Assembly (NCBI GenBank): GCA_034687125.1
Contig: JAQGBZ010000051.1
Span: 186,001 to 250,000, forward strand
Length of the DNA stretch: 64,000 bases
Source of the DNA: Neelides folsomi
Taxonomy: Eukaryota > Arthropoda > Collembola > Neelipleona > Neelidae
Direction: 5' to 3'
Shown here piece by piece: positions 24,921 through 36,922 of this stretch. Positions within the stretch are counted from its first letter, which is position 1; each line of letters begins with the position of its first letter. The notes below the pieces were generated by a model. The model saw only the letters and a program-made list of their open reading frames with translations. It had not been told where the DNA came from and ran no database searches. The position numbers and the translations under genes are program-made.

Positions 24921-26863
24921 TATTACTTGTATGAAATATTTAATTTTGTCCTTGTATAAATGCATTTATAGGGCTAAAAATATTTTTATATAAAATGTCG
25001 TTTGATGTAACATGTGTTTGAAATGGGGAGAAATTCTCATTTTCGCCTCTGGGTAATGAGACGCATTTCCCGGACATTAACTATGCAGTGTTTTGCTTAC
25101 ACTTTGACAAGAACCGCTTGGTCCAAATCGTTGAAATATTCAAGGAAAAGGGAAAAAGCTTAAAAAGTGGAATTGAGTCAACTGGAGTGAAAATGAAGCT
25201 ATCAGAACCAGAACCCGGACTTTATTCACTTTGGGTATTTGGTCCATGGTACACATTGAGAAGTATAAAAGAAAATAATTTTTAAACGAATTTTTATGCT
25301 TAATGAAGCAGAGTTTGATTCCTTGAACCGATTTCGTGTAAAGATTTGTAAATTGAAGTGCAATTGGCCCTGAAACACCCAGAGGGAAATTCCCTGCACG
25401 GACCCAAATTCCCCCACAAACTTTTGAGCTTTGTTAAAAAAGGAATTGTAAATCAAATGATGATCGAATTCATTCCATGTCGTCACACACCCATCCCAGG
25501 GACCAGAAATGATTCAGAGCTTGAAGTGGAAACGGCCGTTCTAAATCGCCCAAAAACCAACTTCAACTCTTTTATAATAATGTGGGAACTTAAATGAGTT
25601 GGAGGAGAAAACATTAGGGAAATTGGACAAAATCCTCCTAACTCTTTAACACACACCGATCGCCCAATGCCTTTGAGAGAGTTTTTAAAGTTGAAGTCAA
25701 AGTTTGATATACTTAAAGATGAGACGCTGGTGGAGTCATTACACGGAAAATGAAAATTTAACTATCTTAAGCCCATTAGTTCAAAGAGGACTTTTAAAAC
25801 ACCCCAAAGCCCATGTCGTTTTAATCAAATTCTGATAGCATTAAAATCCTAACATATTTACCACTAACTTTTATATTAAAAATCAATACTGAAGGGGGAA
25901 CCTTTTTTTTTATTTAAAACTAATTTGAATTTGATACACTTTTCCTTTATCAGAAGTGATGATCTGAGTCAAAAAGTTTTTTTAATGAAAATGTCACAAT
26001 TTACACTTGCATTGTTTCATCTTAAAGAAGTTGGGCTTGAAATTTTAAATGGCTTTAAATGGCATTTAATATTTTGATGTCAATGTGCTCAAATTTTGCC
26101 CTTTTACGAGTAATAAAATCAAATTCCAAAAATCGAAGCCATTATTCTATTTTGTAACTTTAAGCTTTATCATGATTTCATGTTCACTTCATATCTACTA
26201 ATAAAAATGTTATTTCTTAGACATTGGATGTTTTAAAAACAACTGTAATTTTCCATTAGCAATAAAGTATCATGTTACATAGTATTTGTGCATTCATTTA
26301 TATAGAAAACATTATAAAGTACTTTTTGCAATCGAGTAAATAATACATAAGTACTTATATCCTTAATTATTTCTAATACTTATTAAATTAAATTATTCTT
26401 TACGATTCATAGTTTGTCTATATCATTATTTATTATGGGAAAAATTCAAACTTCATAACTTTTATATTATTTATATCAATACTTCTCGATTAATGTTTTT
26501 TGACATTTTATTACCTAAATTCGTAATTTAATATTTAATATGACTAGACATCCAATTCCAAAAGTAATTGGAAATTCTAAAAGTTGTTGGATCTTTTGGT
26601 TATTTTTCCCGCATATTTCGATCAAATAATCCCAACAAGATTTGACACGTAAGTTTAATCATAATTAAACTCTTAGTACGTATGTTGATAATCTCACAAG
26701 TACATTACTATAAATGTAATACTTTTTGTTTTGATTTAAACTTATTGTACTATATGGTATAAAGTATAAAAAGATGTATAATACAATATTATAGGGTTAC
26801 TCCATATTATCAATAATTTAATTTTAATTTATATTTGTAGTGAAAAAAAATGAATGGATATAA

Positions 26864-27253
26864 ATCTTATTGCCCATACCAAGTGATTTTCCAAATGTCC
26901 AAAAGTCTTCTAAAAAACATTCCATTTTAGAAGAGGAAAAAATCAAAATATGCCCAACGTACCAAAATGGACATGGGGTTAAAACTTGTATTAATACAAC
27001 ATTTTACTATTGCACAAAGTGTTCGTCCAAGTTTAAAAAACCTAGAGCGTTGCCCATGCATGTGCGAAGAGCCCATTACCGTCACATAACAAAAGTTCAA
27101 ATCAAACCACCAACAAGACTAACAATAAAGATGAAATTAAAAGCAATCGCCAAAACTGACAAATACTTGGACAAATCACCATCCGTACTCGAGCCCAATA
27201 CATTAAACCGAATTAAGACAATAAAGAGGAGAAAACTAGGCTTAAAATTCTAA
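26864..27253 (+). CDS. Candidate single C2H2 zinc-finger exon
   Basis: An open frame of about 129 codons after the stop at 26861-26863. At about residues 46-66 it has YYCTKC then KFKKPRALPMHVRRAHY, an exact C-x2-C-x12-H-x4-H zinc finger. The rest is Lys/Arg-rich with a basic C-terminus (IKRRK), as in nuclear proteins. There is no ATG ahead of the finger in this frame, so it is either a terminal exon or a remnant. A possible upstream exon is 26608-26652 (donor GTAAGT); joined to an acceptor after CCAAG at 26885 the phases agree, but that acceptor is weak. AATAAA motifs follow the stop. The finger itself is clear; the gene model is not. Confidence 0.4.
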   Translation: MLLPIPSDFPNVQKSSKKHSILEEEKIKICPTYQNGHGVKTCINTTFYYCTKCSSKFKKPRALPMHVRRAHYRHITKVQIKPPTRLTIKMKLKAIAKTDKYLDKSPSVLEPNTLNRIKTIKRRKLGLKF

Positions 27254-30200
27254 TTCAAATTCATTATTTCGTGTTTTAATAAACAATTTGAAATATTTAA
27301 TAAACAATTGTGATACAAGCGTTGGGCCATTTATTCCATGTCTAGACATTGAATATTTTAAATCAAGTTTTACAAATATGGCACAAATAGTAGATACTTA
27401 TATAACACATGATAGTAGTAAGTAATATTACATACACAGTACTTATACTTATGTATGTATATGTAAAATGTATTTTATTTTCTATATGATGAATATGGAG
27501 AATATCCTGTGGATATAAAACTGAATAAAATATAGCCGGATTTGGATCCAACATAGGTGAAGAAAAAGAGATAAGGTAAAAGTGATTGAATAAATGGTTC
27601 CAAAGTGTGGCCAATTGATCCAAAGACATTTTTCATATCTTTTCTTCCGGGTGGTTCTTTGGAAGTCGGGAGTTTGAATAAAACCCGACGACGTGTACAA
27701 ATAGTGAAGAAAACGGGAGTTTAACACTCGACCGTATTTTCTCTCCCGATTTATGACAGAAGAGATGACACACATGTTATGTGAACAGTTTGAATTTTAA
27801 ATTCACTGGCTCTTCCTTCCTTTAGGAGACAGGATGAATTTCTTCCCCCAGCTGCTTCGAACGAACCCCAATCGTTTCAACTATTTTATTAGACTTTGAG
27901 CAGACTTGGGATTTGAAAAATCTTAATAAATATTTATCTAACCATAAAAACACGAACCAGCCAGGGTTTAAATCCTTAAACCTTTCAGACATATTATTCA
28001 TTCTTATCCCCACTCAAATCTCTCATATAATAATAGTAAAACATGAATATTCGGAATAACTCCTTTGTGAGATTCCAAAATAAATAGCTCAATTGGAGTA
28101 TTTTCTGTATTTTATTTCGAATCTCTACTTACTGTATACATTTAACAGTCAATATTATTCTCTAGAGTAAATACCATACAATTAATTAAATAAGGTTAAA
28201 ATATTTAAATTATAATTTCATAAATAAAGAAATTCATTTTCATTAAATTGTCTTAATAAATAACTGAACACGTCCAAAGCTTAATAATTGTTTGGAGGAA
28301 TTCCCAACATTCATCATGGTTTAATGAACTTTGAGGTCCTTGCAAACAAGGAAAGTTTCATCAACAAGTAAAAGGAAGATGCAAAAGAGGTTCAACTTTG
28401 GTGTTGGGGTGCGAGTCTCTTAATCCGCCCTAAACCCCTTTAGATGTATTCTTGTCTTTAAAACCATTTCTCCCCCTTCCAGACGATTAACTTTCATTTG
28501 CTGTGTGCAAAGAGAGTTTATGAACTTCGAACCTTCAACAAAGGAATTTCCGTACCTTGAAACGCCGCTTCGAAATTATTCTCCAAGACCAGATGTGCCG
28601 CATGAACCACCGAGAAGAAAGACCAAATGAGGAGAAAATAAAAAAAATCACTTTTCATCTTTTCAATCCTCAGCCTCATTTTGGTTCAACTCCTTTTTTG
28701 AAGAAAAAGGAGGTTGAATTTATGTCTCCACTCGCACCTTCCACTTCCTCCAAAAGACACGAGAAAGGAGAAGAAACAAACCCGCCGGATCTCTCACATC
28801 GTAGATTTCTCTCAACTTCTTCCCAATTAACTCTATTCTCTTGGTTCAGTCTCCTTTTAAAAATTATCTTTGTTTGAACTTGACCCGAACATGGAGAAAT
28901 TACCTATTGGGTTAATTTTCCAGTTAAATTAATTGTATTTAAATAGGATTTCTTTCAACCCCTTTGACTTTTGATGTTTGGGGAGAGAAAGCTGAGGGTT
29001 TCGTTGGTCTGGAGGCGGATCGACTGAATTCCCACATTTGGCCCCTAGAACATGTTCAGGGAGTTGAAGGGAGAGTTTGCGCTTTCCCCTTACACAATCG
29101 ATCCGCTATATGGACTTTTCCCCTCCCTTCAAACAACTTCCTATTCATACCACTCAACTATAATCCAAGTCTTCTTTAAATCCTTAGAACTGACGCATAT
29201 GGACCGGCGAATTCCACCCTTACTATATATAATATACAGGATGTATATCCATATTTACATACACCTATCCACTATCCAACCAACTATCCATACATCCATA
29301 TCATTTCCATATGTCCATATATTCATATTTCTACAGATATGTAAAAGCTACGATGGTCGACATTGGATCATATCATATAATATGTGTGAGTCATATTCAT
29401 GTGAAAACTTTCCTTATTGTATCTCACAAATACAAGTCTCCTATTTGATCCTATATGTAGCTAAATACGAGGATTTTGGAGGATGTAAGAATCAAAAAGT
29501 TGATATAAAAAGAAAAGTTTGTCTACTTATGCATTTTATCCATACTTTAAGAAGATGTAACTATTCTATCTGTACATATAAATTTTTGAAGGGGAGGTAT
29601 TTAGATATACGACATCGTACATAGTAGAGAATATTTTACTTTATAATACTGGGAATCATGTATAATATTTTTACGCGTCTAGTGAGAATATTTATGTAGT
29701 TTGGTTATACCAGTTAAGTATATTTGTATTTATTATTATATGTATGTTATTTATGTGAATGTGGAAGTGTTATATGGATTGTGTATTATAATCTGCGACC
29801 CCTGAGAGATGCATTCAGTTGCAAATAGTTGAAGCGTATAAGAATGTAAAAGGCTATTGGGAGAGTTCGCAAAGACTCGGTTTGTTTTCCTTTTATCCTC
29901 TCAAAGGTGTTTTACCTTGGTGTGGAGATTCTGGAGGTTCTTGCCCTGCGCTCACACATTCAAACAATTTCTCCCTTCTTTTATTAATCATTTATCAAAT
30001 ATGACCAAATCCCTCCAATTTTCTCCATATCTCCCTTCTCCATCTCCTTATATACATTATGACCCTTTGCGGTGGAGCAAACTCGCTCCATTTCAATATA
30101 TCAACATGTTCATAATGAGAACTTCCTCCCCAACTTTTCAACATTTGTAAAGAAAACGGCCCAATGGAATTCTATATAGCGCTTATTCATAAATTCATCT

Positions 30201-31139
30201 TTCCCAAGCTTCATATCATACCTGTATAAATATCATATGCTTGTCGTTATTTCAAACTGCTATCTTTCACGAGGAAGCTTTTACATTTAGCATATATGGG
30301 AATATAAATACATATATTTAGGCATATATTTGGTGAAGGTAAGAGATGTAATCGCGGGGGAGTTGAGATCTATAGCCAACTACCTGGGCTGAAATTCATT
30401 TGAGTTTCCTTAAAAGAAGGGGACAGATGTTGAATGGGGAAAGTTACACAGAGGAATTGAATCCGCTTTGAAGCTCTGAAAGCTTTCACTTTTTCCCCAC
30501 TTTATGTGCCAGCAAGGAATCGGAGAAGAAAAACTGGTCAAAGGAACCCAATTAAATTAAACATGAATGGGAACTTTGCTTACCTTGCCACCCTTAAGCC
30601 ATTTATAATTTCTTTATACATAGTTACCTCTTATCGTACAAATGAGTTTTAAATGCAAACAACGTGTTTAAACATTACCTTTGTTTTCTAAATCATTTAA
30701 TTACATTTAATTTACATTTATGCAAATGAAACCTTGCGTTTATATACAGTCCTTATTAATAACATGTTTTTGCTAATAACTTTATAAATTATATGATGTG
30801 TGTTCTGTGATTATATGTTACATGTGTTGAAGAAATAGAGTACTGTTAAAGTTCATTCAGTAAGCTTTTATTTAATATTTAAACTCTGTTCATTAAATAT
30901 CGTTTCTTATGCATTAAAAGTGTTTCATGTGTTTGAAGTATGGTAGGGACGTTTAAAATAATGAAACGAACGGGAAACACAGAAGTGCTAATGAGCGAAT
31001 TCTAATACCTTGAGATAGAGGGGCCGACGTTTATAGAGTAATTCAATTAGCACGCCGCAATTAATCAAAGTTCAATTAATTAAAATGGAATTGAATTGGA
31101 AATGAATTTACGGTTCATCTCTTGACCTCTTTGTCTCCG
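27254..31139. other. Gene-poor AT-rich stretch
   Basis: No supported exon. It includes long open frames (for example 29052-29624, plus strand) rich in Tyr, Ile, His and Cys that arise from repeated TATCCATA-like DNA. The region leads up to the TATA box at 31140. Confidence 0.5.
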
Positions 31140-31146
31140 TATAAAA
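31140..31146 (+). promoter_or_regulatory. TATA box
   Basis: TATAAAA in CCGTATAAAACC, 93 bases before the ATG at 31239. Transcription would be expected to start near 31170, leaving a leader of about 70 nt. Confidence 0.6.
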
Positions 31147-31238
31147 CCAAATCACGAGGGTTCAATTATTTCATTACGAGATTGAAATTGATTTTAGTTG
31201 TTTGAAGGTGAAATTGTATTTTAAATTATATTCCAAAC

Positions 31239-32427
31239 ATGAATGCTTGGAGCATTTTAACTATTTTCATTGCCTGTTTCTATTTAGTAAATTCACAAAG
31301 TCGGCACAATAAAAGGCAATTTGATTCTGTGAGGTTTGAGAGTTATTCTAAACCTGAGCAAAAACACATTGGGAAAACTCATAAACATTACAGCTCGAGA
31401 TTAATTAATGAAAAACCAGTTACGTTTATTTCTTCATCGACGATTTCTAGAAATTCTCAAAACATTGAAAATGAATTTGAACATGACGAATCATTAGCAT
31501 TAAATAAAGAAGAAGACAATTTCTTATTTGGCGGAACTCAAGAAAACAAAAATTCTTCGTTATTAACAAATGGACTTGAAGGTTTGTTTTATTTTTTAAT
31601 TATAATAAAAAATTACCATTCAATTTATTAACTAAAAGTTAAATTTATATCATTGTTAATAATTTTTTTAAATAGAATTCAGCTTCTTTCATATTTAAAT
31701 TATTAATATTTAAATATTTAGTTTTCGATCGTCTTTTTCTTGATGGCGGAGCGACCGAAACAACCGGATTCGGACTAGCGGCTTTAGTCGGCGGAGTTGT
31801 CGTCCTCACAATTATTTTCCCATTTATTGCAATTCCTCTCCTTTTAATCTTCAAGCTGTTTATGGTCCTTCCAATGGTGAAGATCTTTGAACTTCCGGAC
31901 GTCGGAGCTGGGAGTCCAAATTCATATGTTGATGCTCTCACAAGACTTTTTGCTGGCATGAACATGAACGGCGAAGGATCCATTTTTGCCAAAAACTCCA
32001 CGCAAAATAACAATGGAGGAAACAACAACGGCGGAAACAACGTTGGGGCTTTTGGGAGACTTGGGTCAACGGGAAACAATGAGATTTCTCCGAATTTGTT
32101 CACACGGCTTTTCACTGGAAGGAGAACGAGAAGATCCGCACCACAGGCAAATTGTATTGAAAAACTCCGTTGTATCTTCATTAAACAGTGAGCTTTTTCA
32201 TTTCATATTATTAATTAATTCGTCAAACTTTATTAATTAAAATAATAATTTATATATGTAATAAGTATGTTAACCAATTATTTGTAATACCATAAGCTTT
32301 ATATTTTAACAGAGAAAAAGATTGTTCAAAGTACAAATGCTTTCCTGAAAAACCAACACCAACGATATCAACGACTCAAAAACCAACTTTTAAAAGAACT
32401 AAAATAGTTAATGTCGAAGTCCACTAA
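31239..32427 (+). CDS. Unknown membrane precursor with furin-type site and 4-Cys tail
   Basis: Three exons (31239-31581, 31722-32187, 32313-32427) with matching phases give 307 residues. Residues 1-19 are a signal peptide (AWSILTIFIACFYLVNS), followed by a polar Ser/Asn/Glu linker to about 115. A Gly-rich hydrophobic block of about 40 residues (GFGLAALVGGVVVLTIIF, then IPLLLIFKLFMVLP) looks like a membrane hairpin. An Asn/Gly run follows, then GRRTRRSAPQ, a furin-type cleavage site (RTRR before S). The released tail would hold four cysteines spaced C-x5-C-x8-C-x4-C and a Thr/Lys-rich end. No family was recognised. Signal, cleavage site and paired cysteines suggest an anchored precursor that sheds a peptide; that is inference. 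Exon 2 is much more GC-rich than its flanks, consistent with coding constraint. Confidence 0.75.
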
Positions 32428-32946
32428 ACGGCAACAGATTTTTATTGTACAAATTTCCAATTCAATTAAAATATTTATTTAACATTATAAAAAAACTTTT
32501 TAAACTTTAAGAATTTTAATAATATAATGAAAGTTTATTATTATCAAAAATATTAAAAACATTAATTATTTGTTCATTTATTTACAATTCCTAAATATAT
32601 TTAATAATTACATGAAACAAGATACGAATAAAATAAATTTTATAGATGAATGAGTATAAAATAAATGTGCGATTCTGCATCTGCATAGGTATAGTAGGTA
32701 TAAGATGATAATTACAATAATACAAAATACATATTAGTATTTGTACATATTCGCAATCAATGAATTAAATGTATTTATTCCAATGATTTATTTTCATTTG
32801 TGAGATTCCTTGTGAGATGAATTGTGTTTTAACGAGGGAGTCGTAACGGGTGAATAATGAATGTCATCTCATGGTTGACGACACTTTAAAAATAAATAGA
32901 GATGAACAAAGGACCCCAGATTGGTGTGAGTTTAAAATAGCGAGTG
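32428..32946. other. AT-rich intergenic stretch
   Basis: 3' flank of the preceding gene. Nothing supported on either strand. Confidence 0.5.
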
Positions 32947-33135
32947 TCAACGGATGCCAATGAATTCGTTTGGTCTCCTCGCCGATTCCACGGTTCTCTT
33001 AATTTGCGTGGGAAACCCTGCACCACCTCTTGCGACTCCCAATGCAGAATATGCAGATACCACAAGAGCTCCAGGGAATTCACCAGCCGCCTCTTTCACA
33101 TCAAATGTAGTACAACTCAAATACAGACCAAACAT
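32947..33135 (-). CDS. Unrecognised 62-residue ORF or exon
   Basis: From ATG at 33135 to TGA at 32947 the minus strand reads a balanced sequence with FPGALVVSAYSALGVARGG and KRTVESARRPNEFIGIR. Codon first positions are strongly G-rich on this strand, a coding signature, and local GC exceeds the flanks. It could be a small protein or a terminal exon with an acceptor near 33120. The plus strand is also open here but shows no such bias. No family recognised. Confidence 0.35.
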   Translation of the reverse strand: MFGLYLSCTTFDVKEAAGEFPGALVVSAYSALGVARGGAGFPTQIKRTVESARRPNEFIGIR

Positions 33136-33808
33136 TAGCTCTTATACACACAAGTAATACAACTTGATCCGCCTATGGAAAATACACCAACTCACTCAAC
33201 AGACTCTCACACATAATAATGCAGATCTCTATCTTTAACCATATATCAAATATATATAAATACCATACACATAAATACATCCTTTCATATCTCACACAAA
33301 CTCCCAAACTCCCAACGTCCCAACATTGGAAGTATAGCCAAGTGTTGGATAGAAAATCACTATTTAAATATTTATTTAATGCGAATAAGTTCTCTTTATA
33401 TTATTTATTTTATATCATTGGTCCGTGAGAAAATAAAAATTTTGAATAAAGCGTTGTTGTGAACTCATGAAGAGAATCGGAGCAAATTCGGAGAGATTTC
33501 GGCGAGAGACTCAATTTGTGTAAATGAGAGGGGAATTTCAGATTGTGAGGATTTTCAAAGGCTATTCCCCGTCGTATCCTTTTTCACATGGTTCCATTTG
33601 GGAAGTTGTTCAGTTGCCTTTAGGAGGCGAAGGCGGACGGAGTGAGTTCTTCGCGAACGGCAGCGGCGAAGAACCAAAACTTTTAGACTCGGCTGATCAA
33701 TAATTGAACACATTGGAGTCCTCGCATGTGAGTGAGTGAGTAGGTGTGTGTTAATTAGGTAATTCCTTCCCCTTTTCCTATTTATTTCCTTTGGTTCTAG
33801 AGGTGAGG
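33136..33808. other. Upstream region of the SMYD gene
   Basis: AT-rich to about 33450, then GC-richer from 33540 to 33700, probably promoter and 5' UTR. TTGGTTCTAG at 33791-33800, just before the start codon, looks like a splice acceptor and suggests a 5' UTR intron. Confidence 0.45.
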
Positions 33809-35600
33809 ATGAGTTTGGTGGTGCGGAGGGAGAATGATGAATTTGGTCGTTACTTGGAACTTCTGGAGGGACTTGGGGAAGGTGAATTAATATTTAGAGA
33901 AGAGCCTTTAATTTCCGGCCCAGTTGAAGGGGCTGGAAATTATGAGACGTGCCTCGGATGTTATGAATTAATTTCAAAAAACAATGAGTATAAATGCTCT
34001 TCGTGCTCTTGGCCCGTCTGTTCACAATTTTGTGAAAAGGTTTGGCTTTAATTCCATTTCCCTTTACTCTATATTTATATATTACATAAAACTATTTTAT
34101 ATGTCTAATATTTACCACAAACTTTAATATTAGTAGGATTTTAGTTCAAAGTAAACTTTGTCATTTTATATGATTTACCAACATTACAATGTAATGATTA
34201 TTGTAGATGAGTTTTAGTTGAAGTTTAGATGTCAATTATATTAATTGTTCTTTAATTACCATTAATCATTAAATTAATGTAGTTGAATCATTTATAATGT
34301 TCTTATTAGCTCCCGGCTCATCGTGACTTTGAATGCGGGTTATTTGAGGAAAGAAATATCGGTCGGTCGGTGATTAAGGAATACTGCACAAAAATTCTCG
34401 CATTGCGGTGCCTTCTGCTTAAAACCGTTGATCCTCCCAAGTACACGTCTCTGTTAAACCTCGAGTCCCACGATGAGTCGAGAGAGAAATTCAAAACATT
34501 CTCAACCTACAGATTCATCCGCACGGTTTGCAACCTTCAAGTTTCCTTTGACCTTGTTCATAAAATCATTGGCATCATGGCCGTCAACTCTTTTGGAACT
34601 TCCGAGTCTTTGCTCCAAACTCCGAATTCCCCACCAAAGTTCGGAGCCCTTTTGTTCAAAACTGCAAGTTTAATTTCCCATTCGTGCAGTCCAAACTCAA
34701 GTTGGGAAATTTCTTATCAAAATGATTCCTTTGCCTTTCGGGTTTCCGCCAATGTGGATTTGCTTCCTAATACAATGATCACAATTCCTTACCTGGACAT
34801 CACTAAAGGGACAATGGACCGGCGGGCAGATTTGCGACAGACGTTCTTTTTCGAATGCAAATGTAAACGCTGTTCTGATCCTACAGAACTCCAGACATTT
34901 TTTTCATCATTTATTTGTGAATTCTGTGGGAGTCATACGATTCCTTTGAATTCTCTCAATTCGAGATCGAGATGGAAATGTGTGAATTGCGATTGGGTGG
35001 GGCCGTATGAGTACAAGTTAATCCAAGCGATTGTTCATGACATGAAGACGAAGATCGAAGGGACGCATTCAATCGACAGTGTTCGAGATGTAGAGCGGAT
35101 GATCGAAAAATATGAAGGGATTATTGTAGGAGTTAACCATTATTTAATTGTCGATCTCAAGATTGAATTAATGAAGAGAAGTTTCACCATTTTGGAAAAT
35201 CTTCAACAATTTCCTTCAAAAAACATAACCAAAGAGGAATTGGTCAAAGTGGCCGAAAAGATGAATATTGTAGTGAAGGATTTACTTACCCTGGCTCAAA
35301 TTCTTTATCCAGGAACAAATAAAATTAGAGGTTTTTAATTATTTTTTATTAATTACCAAACTGTTTAATTATATTTAATAACAAAACTGACTTTAGTTAA
35401 AGTACAAAAAGGAAAAGCCAATTAATTACTGTTAATTGAATTTATTTAATTGTATTTATTTTTCAGAAAAACTTATTAGCTATGAAAAATACTCACGGAC
35501 TTTTCTTCAAATTGCTGGCCAAGAAGAAATAGCTGGGAAGCTCAACGAGATGAATTTACAAAATGTCCTCATTGGAATCGGAAATCTCATTCATAAATAA
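33809..35600 (+). CDS. SMYD-type SET/MYND lysine methyltransferase-like protein
   Basis: Three exons (33809-34039, 34310-35330, 35467-35600) give 461 residues, normal for SMYD. The MYND zinc finger has all eight ligands: C48, C51, C63, C66, C71, C75, H81, C86. The SET core follows, with SHSCSPN at about 200-206 (the NHSCxPN motif) and NTMITIPYLD in place of the family's GEELxxxY region. Post-SET cysteines CKCKRC and a second CEFC/CVNC pair come next. SMYD proteins transfer methyl groups from SAM to lysines of histones or other proteins. The divergence of the catalytic Tyr motif is typical of arthropod SmydA members, whose activity is uncertain. It is convergent with the CSP gene, whose stop lies about 210 bases away. 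Confidence 0.9.
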
Positions 35601-35808
35601 ATTATTTTATGTGATAATTCAACTTGTGCTCAAATAAGTTCTGCTACAATTAATTACATTTTTGTAGTTAAAAGGACTTCTTATTTGTATACACAGAGTT
35701 CTTTGGATAAAAAGTACTTGTAATTAATAAAGTAAAAAACTATATAATTAATGTAAACATTATTGAACTTGAGAAATGAAACATTAAAAGTGGCCTGTAA
35801 TAAATAAA

Positions 35809-36922
35809 TTATGTTGTGGTTGGAGCTTTTTCTTCTTCATCGTTCTTTTCTAGCGTTTCTTTGATTCTGGTGAGTTCTTCTTCGGGGATTTCAATTCCCG
35901 AATTGACCAAGAATTTCCCAACTGCAGCTCTGTACAGTTCTGGACGATCTTTGATCAAACGCTCAAGCCAAAGGTTTAACCAACCTTTAATTCATAACAT
36001 GATGTCACAATTAATTTTAATTCTTGGATTTTCATTAATGTTGGGATATACAGGGTGGGACATAAGTATCATTTTTAAATAAACAATCGTATAAAAAAGA
36101 AAGATACTTATACTTATACTACACCCTGTATACAAAAATACATTTTATATCACCTTTTTGTTTTTCGGTGCATTTAAGACATTCGCCTAAAAGGCCGGCT
36201 TTGACTCTTGCTATAAAAAGATTAATTAATGAAAGTTCAAAAGGTTAAGTTTAATTATTCAACATACGTTTTGCCCATCTGCCAACCTAGAAAATAAACA
36301 TGTTGAAATAAACAAAGAACTCGTAAAATTTTAGCGCATAGTAATATAGTGTGAATGAAGAACAAAATTGAACTTATCTCAATTTACAATTCTTGTCATA
36401 TAAATATTTACAATCCTCTGAAGAATTATAAATCTTCATATATAAACATGTTTTTAAAGAAGGTTGACTTACGACGTCGCAAGGACCTAAAAGAACAATT
36501 CACCAATTTAACTCAATTCACACTTTCAAGTGAAACAACAGAACAAACTGATTTGGATATAACTTATAATTATATTAAAGCCACAACAATGACTTTTATG
36601 ATAAATCATTAATGTGTACTTTATTATAAGAATCTTACCGTTGTAAAGAACGCATTTAATTTGGAGATTTAGAAATTTGTCATTCCTCAAATACGATCTA
36701 CGTGTTAAACAAGTTTGTGAATCATGAGAGAATTAAGAGAGTTTCATTAAATGGAGGGAATTAGACATTTAATGAGGTTAAATTGATTGAAATTGAAATT
36801 AACTCAATGTCGAGAGTATCCAATTCAGGTTGAAGTCTCAATGAATAAATTCGTTCTTGCCCGACAACTCCAGTGATGACGATAAAAAATAACAAAATTT
36901 CTAAAATTCGGATTTTCTCCAT
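35809..36922 (-). CDS. Chemosensory protein (OS-D/CSP family), six exons
   Basis: Exons 36922-36804, 36697-36639, 36486-36473, 36286-36268, 36210-36154 and 35984-35809 keep phase throughout and give 147 residues. Residues 1-22 form a signal peptide. Cysteines at 55, 62, 81 and 84 have the exact CSP spacing C-x6-C-x18-C-x2-C. Family motifs are present in order: YLRNDKF, CVLYNGPCD, CLKCTEKQK and RLIKDRPELY. CSPs are small helical carriers of hydrophobic ligands secreted into haemolymph or sensillar lymph, with roles in chemosensation and development. Exons 3 and 4 are only 14 and 19 nt. Five introns is far more than the zero to two usual in insect CSP genes. The last intron holds a MITE (36049-36132), and its acceptor (GAATTAAAG) is weak but the only one keeping phase. 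The acidic tail after residue 120 is longer than usual. Confidence 0.88.
36049..36132. mobile_element. Mariner-like MITE, copy A
   Basis: An element of about 84 bp flanked by TA, starting CAGGGTGGGACATAAGTATC and ending in an imperfect inverted copy (ACACCCTG). Its interior matches the reverse complement of the copy at 57403-57482 almost base for base, apart from a 4-nt gap and a few changes. There is no coding capacity. The TA target and CAGGGTG ends are typical of Tc1/mariner-derived elements. It fills half of the last CSP intron. Confidence 0.8.

Larger units (their letters stand above)
14268..26863. other. Long gene-poor stretch, probably intron or upstream DNA of the matrix protein
   Basis: Nearly 12.6 kb with no exon I can support on either strand. 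The most upstream visible exon of the pikachurin-like gene begins mid-codon at 14267, so at least part of this is its intron. GC-richer islands occur near 18.9-19.0, 21.7-22.0, 22.5-22.7 and 24.6-24.7 kb. They contain only short open frames and could be regulatory. Repeats and palindromes inside it are listed separately. No tRNA, rRNA or transposase was recognised. Confidence 0.5.

Noticed and set aside
27363-27775. Two overlapping minus-strand frames of about 90 codons.
   Set aside because: Ile/Tyr/Phe/His-rich AT-driven composition and no motif.
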